64,000 nt of DNA from Acinetobacter lwoffii (GTDB lineage: Bacteria > Pseudomonadota > Gammaproteobacteria > Pseudomonadales > Moraxellaceae). The notes under the pieces were generated by a model that worked only from the letters and a program-made list of their open reading frames with translations, searched no databases and was not told the DNA's origin. The stretch lies in contig NZ_CP118963.1 in assembly GCF_029024105.1 (NCBI RefSeq), forward strand, positions 2,728,001 through 2,792,000, given 5' to 3'. Each line of letters opens with the position of its first letter. The stretch's first letter is position 1. A program made the position numbers and the translations under genes. Shown piece after piece: positions 9,187-17,297 of the stretch.

Positions 9187-9616
9187 AAGATGCCCTGACG
9201 TCAATGATCTTTGAAAATCATTGGATTTATTTTTTATTAAAATATACTGCGTTATGGCACTATTGAACGTAATAAATAACGAATTATGCCCAAATAGAGA
9301 AAATATAAAATACAATATTTAAAATAAGTGAAAATATTTCTCACCACTTAAACTTTATAAGAAAATCTTTATTACCATACGACTAAAATCCATAAAAATA
9401 GCAAAAACTTTTCGGGATAAGTGGATTAAACTTTAAATTATAAGTAAGGCATTTAGTGCATTTGGCGAAGCTAAACCACCAATATTTAGACCATATTTCA
9501 GGTTTGAACCAGATTGTCACTAAATACCCAAGATGAATAGACAAAATCTATGTCGCTGACCCACGCACCGCTTTAACCAAGATTACGGTACCCAAGTTAG
9601 CATAAGGAGCTCTCTC
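9187..9616 (+). promoter_or_regulatory. 430-bp spacer with a structured leader upstream of leuA
   Basis: No convincing gene is seen here. The left half is very AT-rich. In the right half, positions 9448-9458 (GGCATTTAGTG) can pair with 9518-9528 (CACTAAATACC) over 11 bp with one mismatch, enclosing 59 nt that include the short palindrome GGTTTGAACC at 9501. This suggests a folded 5' leader in the leuA mRNA. A tiny ORF at 9534-9560 (ATG, seven further codons, TGA) contains a single rare CTA leucine codon but has no good ribosome site. The leuA ribosome site AAGGAG is at 9604-9609. Confidence 0.4.
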
Positions 9617-11314
9617 ATGATGTTGGCTGATCCAAGTAAAAAATACCGTCGCATGTATCAACGTGTGGACTTACCAGACCGTCAATGGCCGAACAATGAA
9701 ATCAACAAAGCGCCAATCTGGATGAGTACCGACCTGCGTGACGGTAACCAAGCGATCTTTGAGCCAATGAACATGGAGCAGAAATTCAAGATGTTCCAGA
9801 TGTTGGTCAAAATCGGTTTCAAGCATATTGAAATCGGCTTCCCGTCAGCATCGCAAATTGACTTCGATTTCACCCGTAAATTGATTGAAGAAGGTCATAT
9901 TCCGGATGACGTCTATATTGAGGTATTGGTTCAGGCACGTGATCACTTGATTCAACGTACCTTTGAATCTTTACAAGGTGCGAAACGTGCCATTGTACAT
10001 ATCTATAATTCCAACTCGCCGACATTCCGCAACAAAGTCTTGAATGTTGATGTTGAAGGTGCAAAACAGTTAGCCATTAATGCTGCACAGAAAGTAAAAG
10101 AATATGCCGCAAAACAGCCGGAAACTGAATTCGTATTTCAGTACAGCCCGGAATGTTTTACTGCAACCGAATTAGAAGTCGCGAAAGATGTCTGCGATGC
10201 CGTCACTGAAATCTGGGAAGCATCTCCAGAGAATAAAGTGATCTTAAACTTACCTGCAACGGTAGAAGTTTCAGGTCCACACATCTATGCCGATCAAATC
10301 GAATGGATGCACCGTAACATTCAGCGTCGTGACGGTGTGATCATTTCTGTGCATTGTCATAACGACCGTGGCTGTGGCATTGCCGCTTCAGAATTGGCAA
10401 TTATGGCTGGTGCTGACCGAGTTGAAGGCTGTGTCTTCGGAAATGGTGAACGTACCGGTAACGTCGACGTGGCTGCGATTGCCTTGAACATGTATACCCA
10501 AGGTGTAGCACCAAACTTGGATTTCTCCAACATCAATGAAATCATTGCGACTGTGGAAGAATGTACTGGTTTACCTGTGCACCCGCGTCATCCTTATGCC
10601 GGTGATTTGGTGTTTACTGCATTCTCGGGTTCGCATCAGGATGCGATCAAAAAAGGTTTCGAGTTCCAGAAGAACGAAGAAATCTGGGATATGCCGTACT
10701 TGCCAATCGACCCGAAAGATTTGGGCCGTGACTATGACGCCGTGATCCGTGTTAACTCACAATCAGGTAAAGGCGGTATTGCCTACTTGTTAGAATCGAA
10801 CTACAACGTGATCTTGCCGCGTCGTTTACAGATTGAATTCTCTCAGATCGTACAAAAACGTACCGATGAGCAAGGCACTGAAATCAGTGCGACTGAAATC
10901 TGGAAGTTATTCAAAGAAACTTATGTGGATGCTAAAAACGTTCACTATTCTGCGAAAAATTACAAATTGTCAGATGATAATGGCAATCAGGTGATTGAGC
11001 TTGATCTTGAAATTGATGGACAGTCACGTCGTGTTCGCGGTGAAGGCAATGGTCCAATTTCTGCGATTTTGGATGCACTTCAGTTGCCAATTGACGTGGT
11101 GAACTATGAAGAGCGCAGCATCAGTTCAGGTGCTCATGCCAAAGCCTTGGCCTTGATCGAACTTCAGGTGAAAGGTACCGGTAAATCTGCCTTTGGTGCC
11201 GGGGTACATGACAACATCGTGACCTCTTCTATTGAAGCAATTATTGCCTCGACCAATCGCCTGATTGATCAGGGTGTATTAAGCACTGATCAGGTAATTG
11301 CTGCTGCAGTCTAA
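9617..11314 (+). CDS. leuA: 2-isopropylmalate synthase
   Basis: First committed step of leucine synthesis: acetyl-CoA plus 2-oxoisovalerate gives 2-isopropylmalate. The 565-residue length and sequence match the long, yeast-like LeuA type. The TIM-barrel active site includes DLRDGNQA near residue 40 (metal-binding Asp), the metal-binding HCHNDRG, and GNGERTGN. The C-terminal regulatory domain for leucine feedback covers about 430-565. The start at ATG 9617 follows AAGGAGCTCTCTC; a second ATG immediately follows and could be used instead. The gene stands alone with its own long leader and a terminator, far from leuB and leuD at the right end of the window. Confidence 0.97.
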   Translation: MMLADPSKKYRRMYQRVDLPDRQWPNNEINKAPIWMSTDLRDGNQAIFEPMNMEQKFKMFQMLVKIGFKHIEIGFPSASQIDFDFTRKLIEEGHIPDDVYIEVLVQARDHLIQRTFESLQGAKRAIVHIYNSNSPTFRNKVLNVDVEGAKQLAINAAQKVKEYAAKQPETEFVFQYSPECFTATELEVAKDVCDAVTEIWEASPENKVILNLPATVEVSGPHIYADQIEWMHRNIQRRDGVIISVHCHNDRGCGIAASELAIMAGADRVEGCVFGNGERTGNVDVAAIALNMYTQGVAPNLDFSNINEIIATVEECTGLPVHPRHPYAGDLVFTAFSGSHQDAIKKGFEFQKNEEIWDMPYLPIDPKDLGRDYDAVIRVNSQSGKGGIAYLLESNYNVILPRRLQIEFSQIVQKRTDEQGTEISATEIWKLFKETYVDAKNVHYSAKNYKLSDDNGNQVIELDLEIDGQSRRVRGEGNGPISAILDALQLPIDVVNYEERSISSGAHAKALALIELQVKGTGKSAFGAGVHDNIVTSSIEAIIASTNRLIDQGVLSTDQVIAAAV

Positions 11315-11363
11315 ACGGCTGTATTAGAATTTGCGATAATTCATAGCACTAAAATGACTTTAG

Positions 11364-11393
11364 AAGGATACCGGCAAATGGTATCCTTTTATT
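11364..11393 (+). terminator. Rho-independent terminator of leuA
   Basis: Stem AAGGATACC / GGTATCCTT with a 7-nt loop followed by TTATTATT, 50 bp after the leuA stop codon. Confidence 0.85.
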
Positions 11394-11426
11394 ATTCATA
11401 CTAAAGATTTAAGGCGAATCCTCCCC

Positions 11427-12587
11427 GTGTCTTTTCCAGCTGACTCAGTGGGCATTGTTGTCCCACAAAAGTTCCAATTTGAAGAGCCGTTAGAGCTTGA
11501 ATGCGGTCGCATCCTCCCACGTTTTGAACTGATGGTTGAAACTTATGGCGAACTCAATGCCGATAAGTCCAATGCCATTCTGATTTGTCATGCCCTTTCC
11601 GGTCATCACCATGCCGCAGGCTATCATCATGAAGATGATAAAAAAGCCGGCTGGTGGGATTCATGCATTGGCCCCGGCAAAGCCATTGATACTTCAAAAT
11701 TCTTTGTGGTTTCACTGAATAATATTGGTGGCTGTAGCGGTTCTACCGGCCCAATCTCGCCAAACCCTGAAAATGATAACCGTCCTTATGGTCCCGATTT
11801 CCCCTTGGTTACGGTCCGTGACTGGGTCAAAACTCAGGCCCTGCTCTCTGATCGTTTAGGGATTGATACCTGGGATGCCATTATTGGTGGTTCACTGGGT
11901 GGTATGCAGGCATTGCAATGGTCAGTGGATTATCCAAACCGTTTAAGAAAATGCGTAATTATTGCCAGCGCTCCAAAGCTTTCTGCACAGAATATTGCCT
12001 TTAACGAAGTGGCACGTCAGTCGATTTTATCAGACCCAGATTTCCATAATGGCCGTTATCTGGAAAATGACAGCTATCCTAAACGTGGCCTGATTCTGGC
12101 GCGTATGGTCGGCCACATTACCTACCTGTCCGAAGAAGCCATGAAGCAGAAGTTTGGCCGTGATTTAAAATCAGGCAAATTTATGTATGGTTTCGATGTC
12201 GAATTTCAGGTCGAAAGCTATCTGCGTTATCAGGGTGAACAGTTCAGCCGTAACTTCGATGCCAATACCTATCTGATCATGACCAAGGCACTGGATTACT
12301 TTGATCCGTCGCGTGAATATGAACAGTCGCTCAAAAAAGCCATGGCCAATACCCAGTGCAAGTTCCTGGTGGTGTCATTTACCACTGACTGGCGTTTTAC
12401 CCCTGCCCGCTCACAGGAAATCGTGGATGCCTTGATCAGCAATCACAAACCTGTCAGCTATCTGGATATTGATGCGGAGCAAGGCCATGACTCCTTCCTG
12501 TTCCCGATTCCGCTCTATGTAAAATCTTTGCGTGCATTCTTGGGTGGTGAAGAACACCTGAAAGCAACACCGAAGGAGACCATATAA
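11427..12587 (+). CDS. metX: Homoserine O-acyltransferase MetX
   Basis: Activates homoserine with an acyl-CoA in methionine synthesis. The 386-residue alpha/beta-hydrolase has the nucleophile elbow GGSLGG (catalytic Ser, about residue 158), the acid in SFTTDWRF and the catalytic His in EQGHDSF. The start is GTG at 11427; no ATG lies in frame between it and the conserved N-terminus. The stop overlaps the metW start (TAATG), implying coupled translation. MetX enzymes can use acetyl- or succinyl-CoA, and the acyl donor cannot be assigned from what I can see. Confidence 0.95.
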   Translation: MSFPADSVGIVVPQKFQFEEPLELECGRILPRFELMVETYGELNADKSNAILICHALSGHHHAAGYHHEDDKKAGWWDSCIGPGKAIDTSKFFVVSLNNIGGCSGSTGPISPNPENDNRPYGPDFPLVTVRDWVKTQALLSDRLGIDTWDAIIGGSLGGMQALQWSVDYPNRLRKCVIIASAPKLSAQNIAFNEVARQSILSDPDFHNGRYLENDSYPKRGLILARMVGHITYLSEEAMKQKFGRDLKSGKFMYGFDVEFQVESYLRYQGEQFSRNFDANTYLIMTKALDYFDPSREYEQSLKKAMANTQCKFLVVSFTTDWRFTPARSQEIVDALISNHKPVSYLDIDAEQGHDSFLFPIPLYVKSLRAFLGGEEHLKATPKETI

Positions 12588-13180
12588 TGCGTATCGATCA
12601 ACAACTCGCTGAAAAGTGGATCAAGCCAGGTTCCAGCGTACTCGACCTTGGTTGTGGCGACGGTGAACTGCTGGCACAAATGAGCAAAAAGCACGATATT
12701 CGTGCATACGGATTAGAAATTGATCAGGAAAAGATTGCAATTGCAGTCAGTCGCGGGTTAAATATCATCCAGCAAGACTTAAACCTCGGCTTAAGCCGCT
12801 TTGCTGACCAGTCTTTTGACAATGTGGTCATGGCACAAGCTTTGCAAGCTGTAGATGCGCCTGACGTATTATTACGTGATATGGTGCGTGTGGGGAAACA
12901 GGCTATTATTACCTTCCCGAACTTTGCCCACTGGAAGACCCGTTCTTTCTTGGCAATCAAAGGGAGAATGCCGGTTTCTGAAGCCTTGCCGTATATGTGG
13001 TATAACACCCCGAATATCCACTTATGTACATTTCGTGATTTTGAAGCACTTTGTGCGGAAAATAACATCAAAATTATTAATCGACTCGCTGTGAACGGGA
13101 ATCAAGAAGATAGTTTGCTGAGCAAGCATCTCCCTAATCTATTTGGTGAAGTCGCAATTTATCGAGTGAGCGCGCTATGA
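12587..13180 (+). CDS. metW: Methionine biosynthesis protein MetW
   Basis: MetW is a SAM-binding, methyltransferase-fold partner of MetX required in many proteobacteria for efficient acyltransferase activity. The 197-residue protein carries motif I VLDLGCGDGELL at about residues 19-30 and the family-typical NFAHWKTR and LPYMWYNTPNIHLCT stretches. Its ATG overlaps the metX stop by one base, and its stop overlaps the next gene's ATG (ATGA), so three genes form a tightly coupled unit. Confidence 0.95.
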   Translation: MRIDQQLAEKWIKPGSSVLDLGCGDGELLAQMSKKHDIRAYGLEIDQEKIAIAVSRGLNIIQQDLNLGLSRFADQSFDNVVMAQALQAVDAPDVLLRDMVRVGKQAIITFPNFAHWKTRSFLAIKGRMPVSEALPYMWYNTPNIHLCTFRDFEALCAENNIKIINRLAVNGNQEDSLLSKHLPNLFGEVAIYRVSAL

Positions 13181-13767
13181 AAAAATTATTATTAAGTACG
13201 ACGCTACTGGCGGGACTTTTTGGCATGCAAGCCCATGCAGATTATGTTGCACCTAGTCCATCTGTTGCCAGTCAAGCGGCTCAGTATTCCATCATGGATA
13301 TCAACAGTCTGACCAAAGCAGCGAAAGCTGGTCAGGCCGGCGCACAGTTTTATCTGGCCACCAAATACCAGTATGGTAAAGACATTCAAAAAGATGAACG
13401 ACAGGCCTTTGCCTGGTATAAAGCTGCTGCGGATCAAGGTCTGGCAGTTGCCCAGCTGAATGTCGGCCGTATGCTGGCAGATGGTATTGGCACCAGAAAA
13501 GATGAAGCGCTGGCGCGTCAGTATTTTGAAAAAGCGGCCAGCCGTGGCGATAACCGTGCCAGCTTTAATCTGGCAATGATGGAAGAGAAAAAGAAAAACT
13601 ATATGGGCGCTTACCAGTGGTATGAACTGTCTACCCGTGATGGCATGCTCGACAATAAGGTGATTACGCTGTCGGAAGGCAGAAAAACTGCCTTGGCAGC
13701 GAACTTAACCCAAGAGCAGATCCGTCAGGCGCGTGATCGTGCCGACAGATGGATTCAGGCACAATAA
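13177..13767 (+). CDS. Secreted SEL1-like repeat protein
   Basis: The 196-residue protein has a signal peptide (residues 1-21, cleavage after MQAHA), so it is probably periplasmic. It then carries SEL1/TPR-type repeats: GAQFYLATKYQYGKDIQKDERQ-type units at about 55-90, AVAQLNVGRMLADGIGTRKDE at about 91-125 and a third degenerate unit. Such repeats mediate protein contacts; no enzymatic motif is present and the partner is unknown. The four-base overlap with metW (ATGA) suggests co-expression, but a functional link to methionine synthesis is not shown by the sequence. Confidence 0.85.
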   Translation: MKKLLLSTTLLAGLFGMQAHADYVAPSPSVASQAAQYSIMDINSLTKAAKAGQAGAQFYLATKYQYGKDIQKDERQAFAWYKAAADQGLAVAQLNVGRMLADGIGTRKDEALARQYFEKAASRGDNRASFNLAMMEEKKKNYMGAYQWYELSTRDGMLDNKVITLSEGRKTALAANLTQEQIRQARDRADRWIQAQ

Positions 13768-13783
13768 GCTGAATGGTATAAAT

Positions 13784-13805
13784 AGCACCTTCGGGTGCTT
13801 TTTTA
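13784..13805 (+). terminator. Rho-independent terminator after the metX-metW-SEL1 unit
   Basis: AGCACC pairs with GGTGCT around a short TTCG-type loop, followed by a run of Ts, 17 bp after the SEL1-gene stop. Confidence 0.88.
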
Positions 13806-13858
13806 TTGCCGCAAGTTCCTGATCCATTGCTAAAATAGTACTCATTCTTGATCTAATA

Positions 13859-14497
13859 ATGAGTTTTAACATGGCTGCAACTGACTGGTTATCCGAAGGC
13901 ACACTGGTATTGGCGAGTAATAACAAAGGTAAAATTGCCGAGTTTGAAAAACTGTTTGCCGAGCTACAACTCCCGGTTGAAGTCGTGGCTCAAGGCAAGT
14001 TGAATATCGAAGATGCCATCGAAGACGGTTTAAGCTTTGTCGAAAATGCCATTATTAAGGCCCGCCATGCCGCTAAAATTTCCGGAAAACCTGCTATTGC
14101 AGATGATTCAGGCATTTGTGTGCCAGTTCTTGGAGGCGTTCCCGGCATTTACTCGGCCCGTTATGCTGGGGAACATGGCAACGATACCGCCAATAATGAA
14201 AAACTGCTAGCCGATCTCAAACCCTTACGCCAAGATGGTGAAGCAATTGAAGGCATGTTTGTTTGTGTACTGGCACTGGTCCAACATGCCGAAGATCCCT
14301 TACCGCAAGTCTTTCAGGGTATCTGGCACGGGGAAATTCTGGAAGCTGCACGTGGTAAAAATGGTTTTGGCTATGACCCGTTGTTCTGGTTACCGGAACT
14401 GGGAATTTCCAGTGCAGAAATGAGCAAGGAAGAAAAGAATAAAATCAGTCATCGTGGTCAGGCGATGCAGTTGTTTAAGAAGAGTTTGGCGAAGTAA
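13859..14497 (+). CDS. rdgB: XTP/dITP pyrophosphatase, RdgB/HAM1 family
   Basis: Removes deaminated purine nucleotides (dITP, XTP) from the pool by hydrolysis to the monophosphate. The protein is 212 residues. It starts the conserved fold with LVLASNNKGKIAEFEKL, followed by SFVENAIIKARHAA, the substrate/metal site ADDSGICV, GIYSARYAG, and near the C-terminus GFGYDPLFWLP and SHRGQAM. An alternative start (ATG at 13871, MAATDWLSEG) is equally possible. It stands alone between a terminator and a palindromic repeat. Confidence 0.95.
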   Translation: MSFNMAATDWLSEGTLVLASNNKGKIAEFEKLFAELQLPVEVVAQGKLNIEDAIEDGLSFVENAIIKARHAAKISGKPAIADDSGICVPVLGGVPGIYSARYAGEHGNDTANNEKLLADLKPLRQDGEAIEGMFVCVLALVQHAEDPLPQVFQGIWHGEILEAARGKNGFGYDPLFWLPELGISSAEMSKEEKNKISHRGQAMQLFKKSLAK

Positions 14498-14504
14498 GTT
14501 CCTC

Positions 14505-14612
14505 CTCTCATTACCCCCTCTCCCTTTGGGAGAGGGCTGGGGTGAGGGATTTTTAAAATACATCTCTCCCCTTGCGAAACAGCGTTTCTCATCTCCTAAA
14601 AAGAGAGGGAAT
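14505..14612 (+). repeat. Palindromic intergenic repeat (copy 1)
   Basis: Contains a perfect 9-bp hairpin CCCTCTCCC-TTT-GGGAGAGGG at 14516-14536, followed by CTGGGGTGAGGG. A second, degenerate half (TCTCTCCCC ... GAGAGGGAAT) runs up to the converging AEC gene. Similar sequences occur at about 24590, 57515/58819 and 63895 in this window. It fills the space between convergent rdgB and the AEC transporter gene. Confidence 0.75.
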
Positions 14613-15494
14613 CTATAGCGTAGGCATCAACGCATGCACGATTACCCCATATAAGGCAATCAAGATCGCGCTGGCCAAAGTTCCCGAAGCAATATATTTG
14701 GCGGAATGGCCCGTTCCCTGATAATGGGTTTCCAGTGCCACAATATTGGCTGCAGGCGGCAATAAAAAGAACATCAGCAGTACCGCATAGGTCAGCGTCT
14801 GCTGCGGAATAGGTAAATAATAATAGGCGGCAACACACAGTAAAACAGCAAATAGCCCACGACAAAAAATAAGTTGCAGACTGCGCATTAAATCGAAGCG
14901 GCTGATCCGCACATTGCTCAGCCACATTCCCAGCACACACATGCCGCTAAAAGTGACCAGTACTTTATTGGCCTGATACAGTATCTCTATCCAAGGCACT
15001 TGCTGCCAATGACTCAAATCCCAAAATGACAATAAAGCTGCCATCGACAAAGCGACCACCGGAGGTGAGAACAACACATTTTTTAAAATATAACGCGTGT
15101 CTTGTCGGGCTTCACTGACTGCCATTACTGCGCAGACATTGCCAAACAAAGAACCACCAATATACAACGCCACCACGGTACTGGTCACTTGTGGACCAAA
15201 AACTGCCAAGGCAAAAGGAATTCCCAGCCATGCCCCATTTAAATAGCTCAGGCATAAGGCACGCAGTTTATTTTTCAGGGTGAAATAAAATAAGGCAAAA
15301 AACAGACAGGAACAGAAAAAACTGAAGGCAATCAGCCACAAACTACCCTCTTGGTAAAACACCATGTTGTAGATAATGAGTACCGGAATCAGTACCCGTG
15401 CCAATAAAGCAGCCAAAAAAGGTCGAATCGGTTTTAAATATTGCACCCCCCAATAACCGATCAGAAAAGACAGGAGGGGAAGAATCAAGGCCAT
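14613..15494 (-). CDS. AEC-family transporter (auxin efflux carrier type)
   Basis: A 293-residue integral membrane protein with about ten hydrophobic helices and little else. The N-terminus (LLSFLIGYWGVQYL), the mid-protein YLNGAWLGIPFALAVFG segment and the VALETHYQGT region resemble the AEC family, which includes bacterial malonate and auxin-like carriers. Substrate cannot be inferred. It converges on rdgB, with a palindromic repeat between, and is divergent from tatA (186-bp spacer). Confidence 0.8.
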   Translation of the reverse strand: MALILPLLSFLIGYWGVQYLKPIRPFLAALLARVLIPVLIIYNMVFYQEGSLWLIAFSFFCSCLFFALFYFTLKNKLRALCLSYLNGAWLGIPFALAVFGPQVTSTVVALYIGGSLFGNVCAVMAVSEARQDTRYILKNVLFSPPVVALSMAALLSFWDLSHWQQVPWIEILYQANKVLVTFSGMCVLGMWLSNVRISRFDLMRSLQLIFCRGLFAVLLCVAAYYYLPIPQQTLTYAVLLMFFLLPPAANIVALETHYQGTGHSAKYIASGTLASAILIALYGVIVHALMPTL

Positions 15495-15680
15495 GACAAT
15501 GCTGCTGAGATTTCCATATCAGGCTGTATGCTAGCACAGCTTAGTTTTTCTCAAATGATAGAATTTTTGATCTGAGTGATTCATTACCCCGCTGCTGTGT
15601 CGGCAAACTGTCATCAAAGCGTCACCGCGCTGTCATACAAGCCTGCTGAGATAGGTGCATGAAATATAGAGGATAAAATA

Positions 15681-15899
15681 ATGGCAGGATTATCAATTTG
15701 GCATGTGCTGATTTTTGCAATTGTAGTGATTTTATTGTTCGGCACATCGAAACTTAAAAATCTGGGTAAAGACGTCGGCGGCGCGATTAAAGACTTTAAA
15801 AAATCAGTCAAAGATGAAGAAGCTGAACAGGCCAAACTTGCAGAGCCGCGCACTATTGAGGCCCAAGTCAAAACGCCTGAACATTCGGTTAAAAGTTAA
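15681..15899 (+). CDS. tatA: Twin-arginine translocase subunit TatA
   Basis: TatA forms the size-fitting pore of the twin-arginine export system. The 72-residue protein has one N-terminal membrane helix (residues 3-21), the hinge Gly-Thr-Ser-Lys-Leu and the amphipathic segment KNLGKDVGGAIKDFKKSVKDEE characteristic of TatA. It heads tatA-tatB-tatC; tatB starts 10 bp after the stop codon. Confidence 0.96.
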   Translation: MAGLSIWHVLIFAIVVILLFGTSKLKNLGKDVGGAIKDFKKSVKDEEAEQAKLAEPRTIEAQVKTPEHSVKS

Positions 15900-15908
15900 G
15901 AGTTCGCT

Positions 15909-16331
15909 ATGCTCAATATTGGAATGACCGAGCTGCTGATTTTCGGAATTATTGCACTTTTGGTCCTTGGGCCAGATAAGCTTCCGGAAGCAGTCCGTTT
16001 TGTCGGAACATGGTACGGCAAGATCAAGCGTATGGTGAGCAATGTTCAGAATGATCTTGACCGTGAATTGCGCCTGTCCGAGCTACGTGAACAGATGCAA
16101 GCTGAAATGCAACGGATTCAGGAACTGGAAGCCAAGATGCAGGCACAAATAACAGATTTGCAGCAGCCGATGGCAACCGATGAAGTAAAAATAAAATCGC
16201 AAGCTGTTCAGCCCTTGCTCAGCTATCAGCCGGTGATACAGCCTGTATCCCCCGTGTATTTACCTAAGCCTAGAGCAACTCAAACCGTGATTTCAGAACC
16301 ACGCTATACAGAAATGAAGGTGGCCGTATGA
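15909..16331 (+). CDS. tatB: Twin-arginine translocase subunit TatB
   Basis: TatB forms the substrate-recognition complex with TatC. The 140-residue protein has an N-terminal membrane helix with the TatB-type sequence GMTELLIFGIIALLVLGPDKLPEAVR, including the conserved Glu8 and the GPDKLP hinge. A charged amphipathic helix and coiled-coil segment to about residue 90 and a variable Pro/Gln-rich tail follow. Its stop overlaps the tatC start by four bases (ATGA). Confidence 0.95.
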   Translation: MLNIGMTELLIFGIIALLVLGPDKLPEAVRFVGTWYGKIKRMVSNVQNDLDRELRLSELREQMQAEMQRIQELEAKMQAQITDLQQPMATDEVKIKSQAVQPLLSYQPVIQPVSPVYLPKPRATQTVISEPRYTEMKVAV

Positions 16332-17104
16332 CATCCTTACCGACCACACCAGCCTCAAATGATGCTGCAGCGCTGAACCTTGAACAGATGCCGATTACCC
16401 AGCATTTGATCATCTTAAGAAAGCATCTGTTTAAAGTGGTTACTGTCCTGATTGGCCTGTTTTTCTGCTTATTACCCTTTGCCAATCAGACTTATCAATG
16501 GTTGTCTGAACCATTGCGTGCACAGCTACCTGCCAGCTCGACCATGATTGCTACGGATGTCACTGCAACCTTCATGGCACCCTTTAAGCTGAACTTCTTT
16601 GTCGCGCTGATGATCGCGATGCCGTTTATCCTATATCAGCTTTGGACCTTTATTAAGCCTGCACTATATGCCAAAGAAAAGAGCCTGGCCTTGCCGCTTC
16701 TGATCGGTAGTATCGTGCTGTTTTATACTGGCATCAGCTTTGCCTACTTTGTGGCATTGCCCTCAATTCTGCATTTTTTTATCAGTGTTTCGCCGGAAAC
16801 TGTGGCACCGATGACCGACATTAACAGTTATCTCAGCTTCTGTTTAAAGCTGTTTCTGGTCTTTGGTTTTACCTTTGAAATTCCTATTATTACCCTGGTT
16901 CTGATCTTGATTGGCGCAGTTTCGACACAGACTCTGGTAGAGAAACGGCGCTTTATTATTGTGGGTTGCTTTTTTGTGGCAATGTTTGTTACACCTCCGG
17001 ATGCCCTGTCGATGATCATGCTGGCTGTCCCAATGTGGCTACTGTTTGAACTGGGTTTGCTGGCAGGGAAACTGATTGAGAAACGTCGTTTAAAGACCGA
17101 ATAA
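16328..17104 (+). CDS. tatC: Twin-arginine translocase subunit TatC
   Basis: Six-helix membrane protein that binds the twin-arginine signal peptide. The 258 residues include the N-terminal HLIILRKHL motif (TatC HLxELRxR type), FKLNFFVALMIAMPFILYQLW, the periplasmic FALPSILHFF-like loop and FGFTFEIPI with the conserved Phe/Glu residues. Immediately downstream is phoX, whose product carries a twin-arginine signal. Confidence 0.96.
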   Translation: MTSLPTTPASNDAAALNLEQMPITQHLIILRKHLFKVVTVLIGLFFCLLPFANQTYQWLSEPLRAQLPASSTMIATDVTATFMAPFKLNFFVALMIAMPFILYQLWTFIKPALYAKEKSLALPLLIGSIVLFYTGISFAYFVALPSILHFFISVSPETVAPMTDINSYLSFCLKLFLVFGFTFEIPIITLVLILIGAVSTQTLVEKRRFIIVGCFFVAMFVTPPDALSMIMLAVPMWLLFELGLLAGKLIEKRRLKTE

Positions 17105-17142
17105 CAATAACCAGCCAAAACAACAAAAATATCGATTTACTC

Positions 17143-17170
17143 AGGCAGCTCTTGCTGTCTTTTTGTTTTT
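17143..17170 (+). terminator. Probable terminator of tatABC
   Basis: AGGCAGC pairs with GCTGTCT (one G-U pair) around a 4-nt loop, followed by TTTTGTTTTT. It separates tatC from phoX. Confidence 0.7.
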
Positions 17171-17297
17171 AATTTTCAATAAAATACTGATTTATTTAAT
17201 TTTATTGAAACAATTCTTTCACTTCCCTGTCATTTTTAGCCGTTAATTTACTCATAACCATTTAAAACAACCAAGCACATACTGCTAGGAACAAAAT

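Noticed and set aside
9534..9560. Eight-codon ORF (ATG...TGA) upstream of leuA as a leucine attenuator leader peptide
   Set aside because: Only one leucine codon (CTA), no good ribosome site, no terminator/antiterminator pair near it; a structured leader without a peptide is a better description.
17227..17245. Pho box upstream of phoX
   Set aside because: Only one CTGTCAT half is present; no second half at 11-bp spacing.
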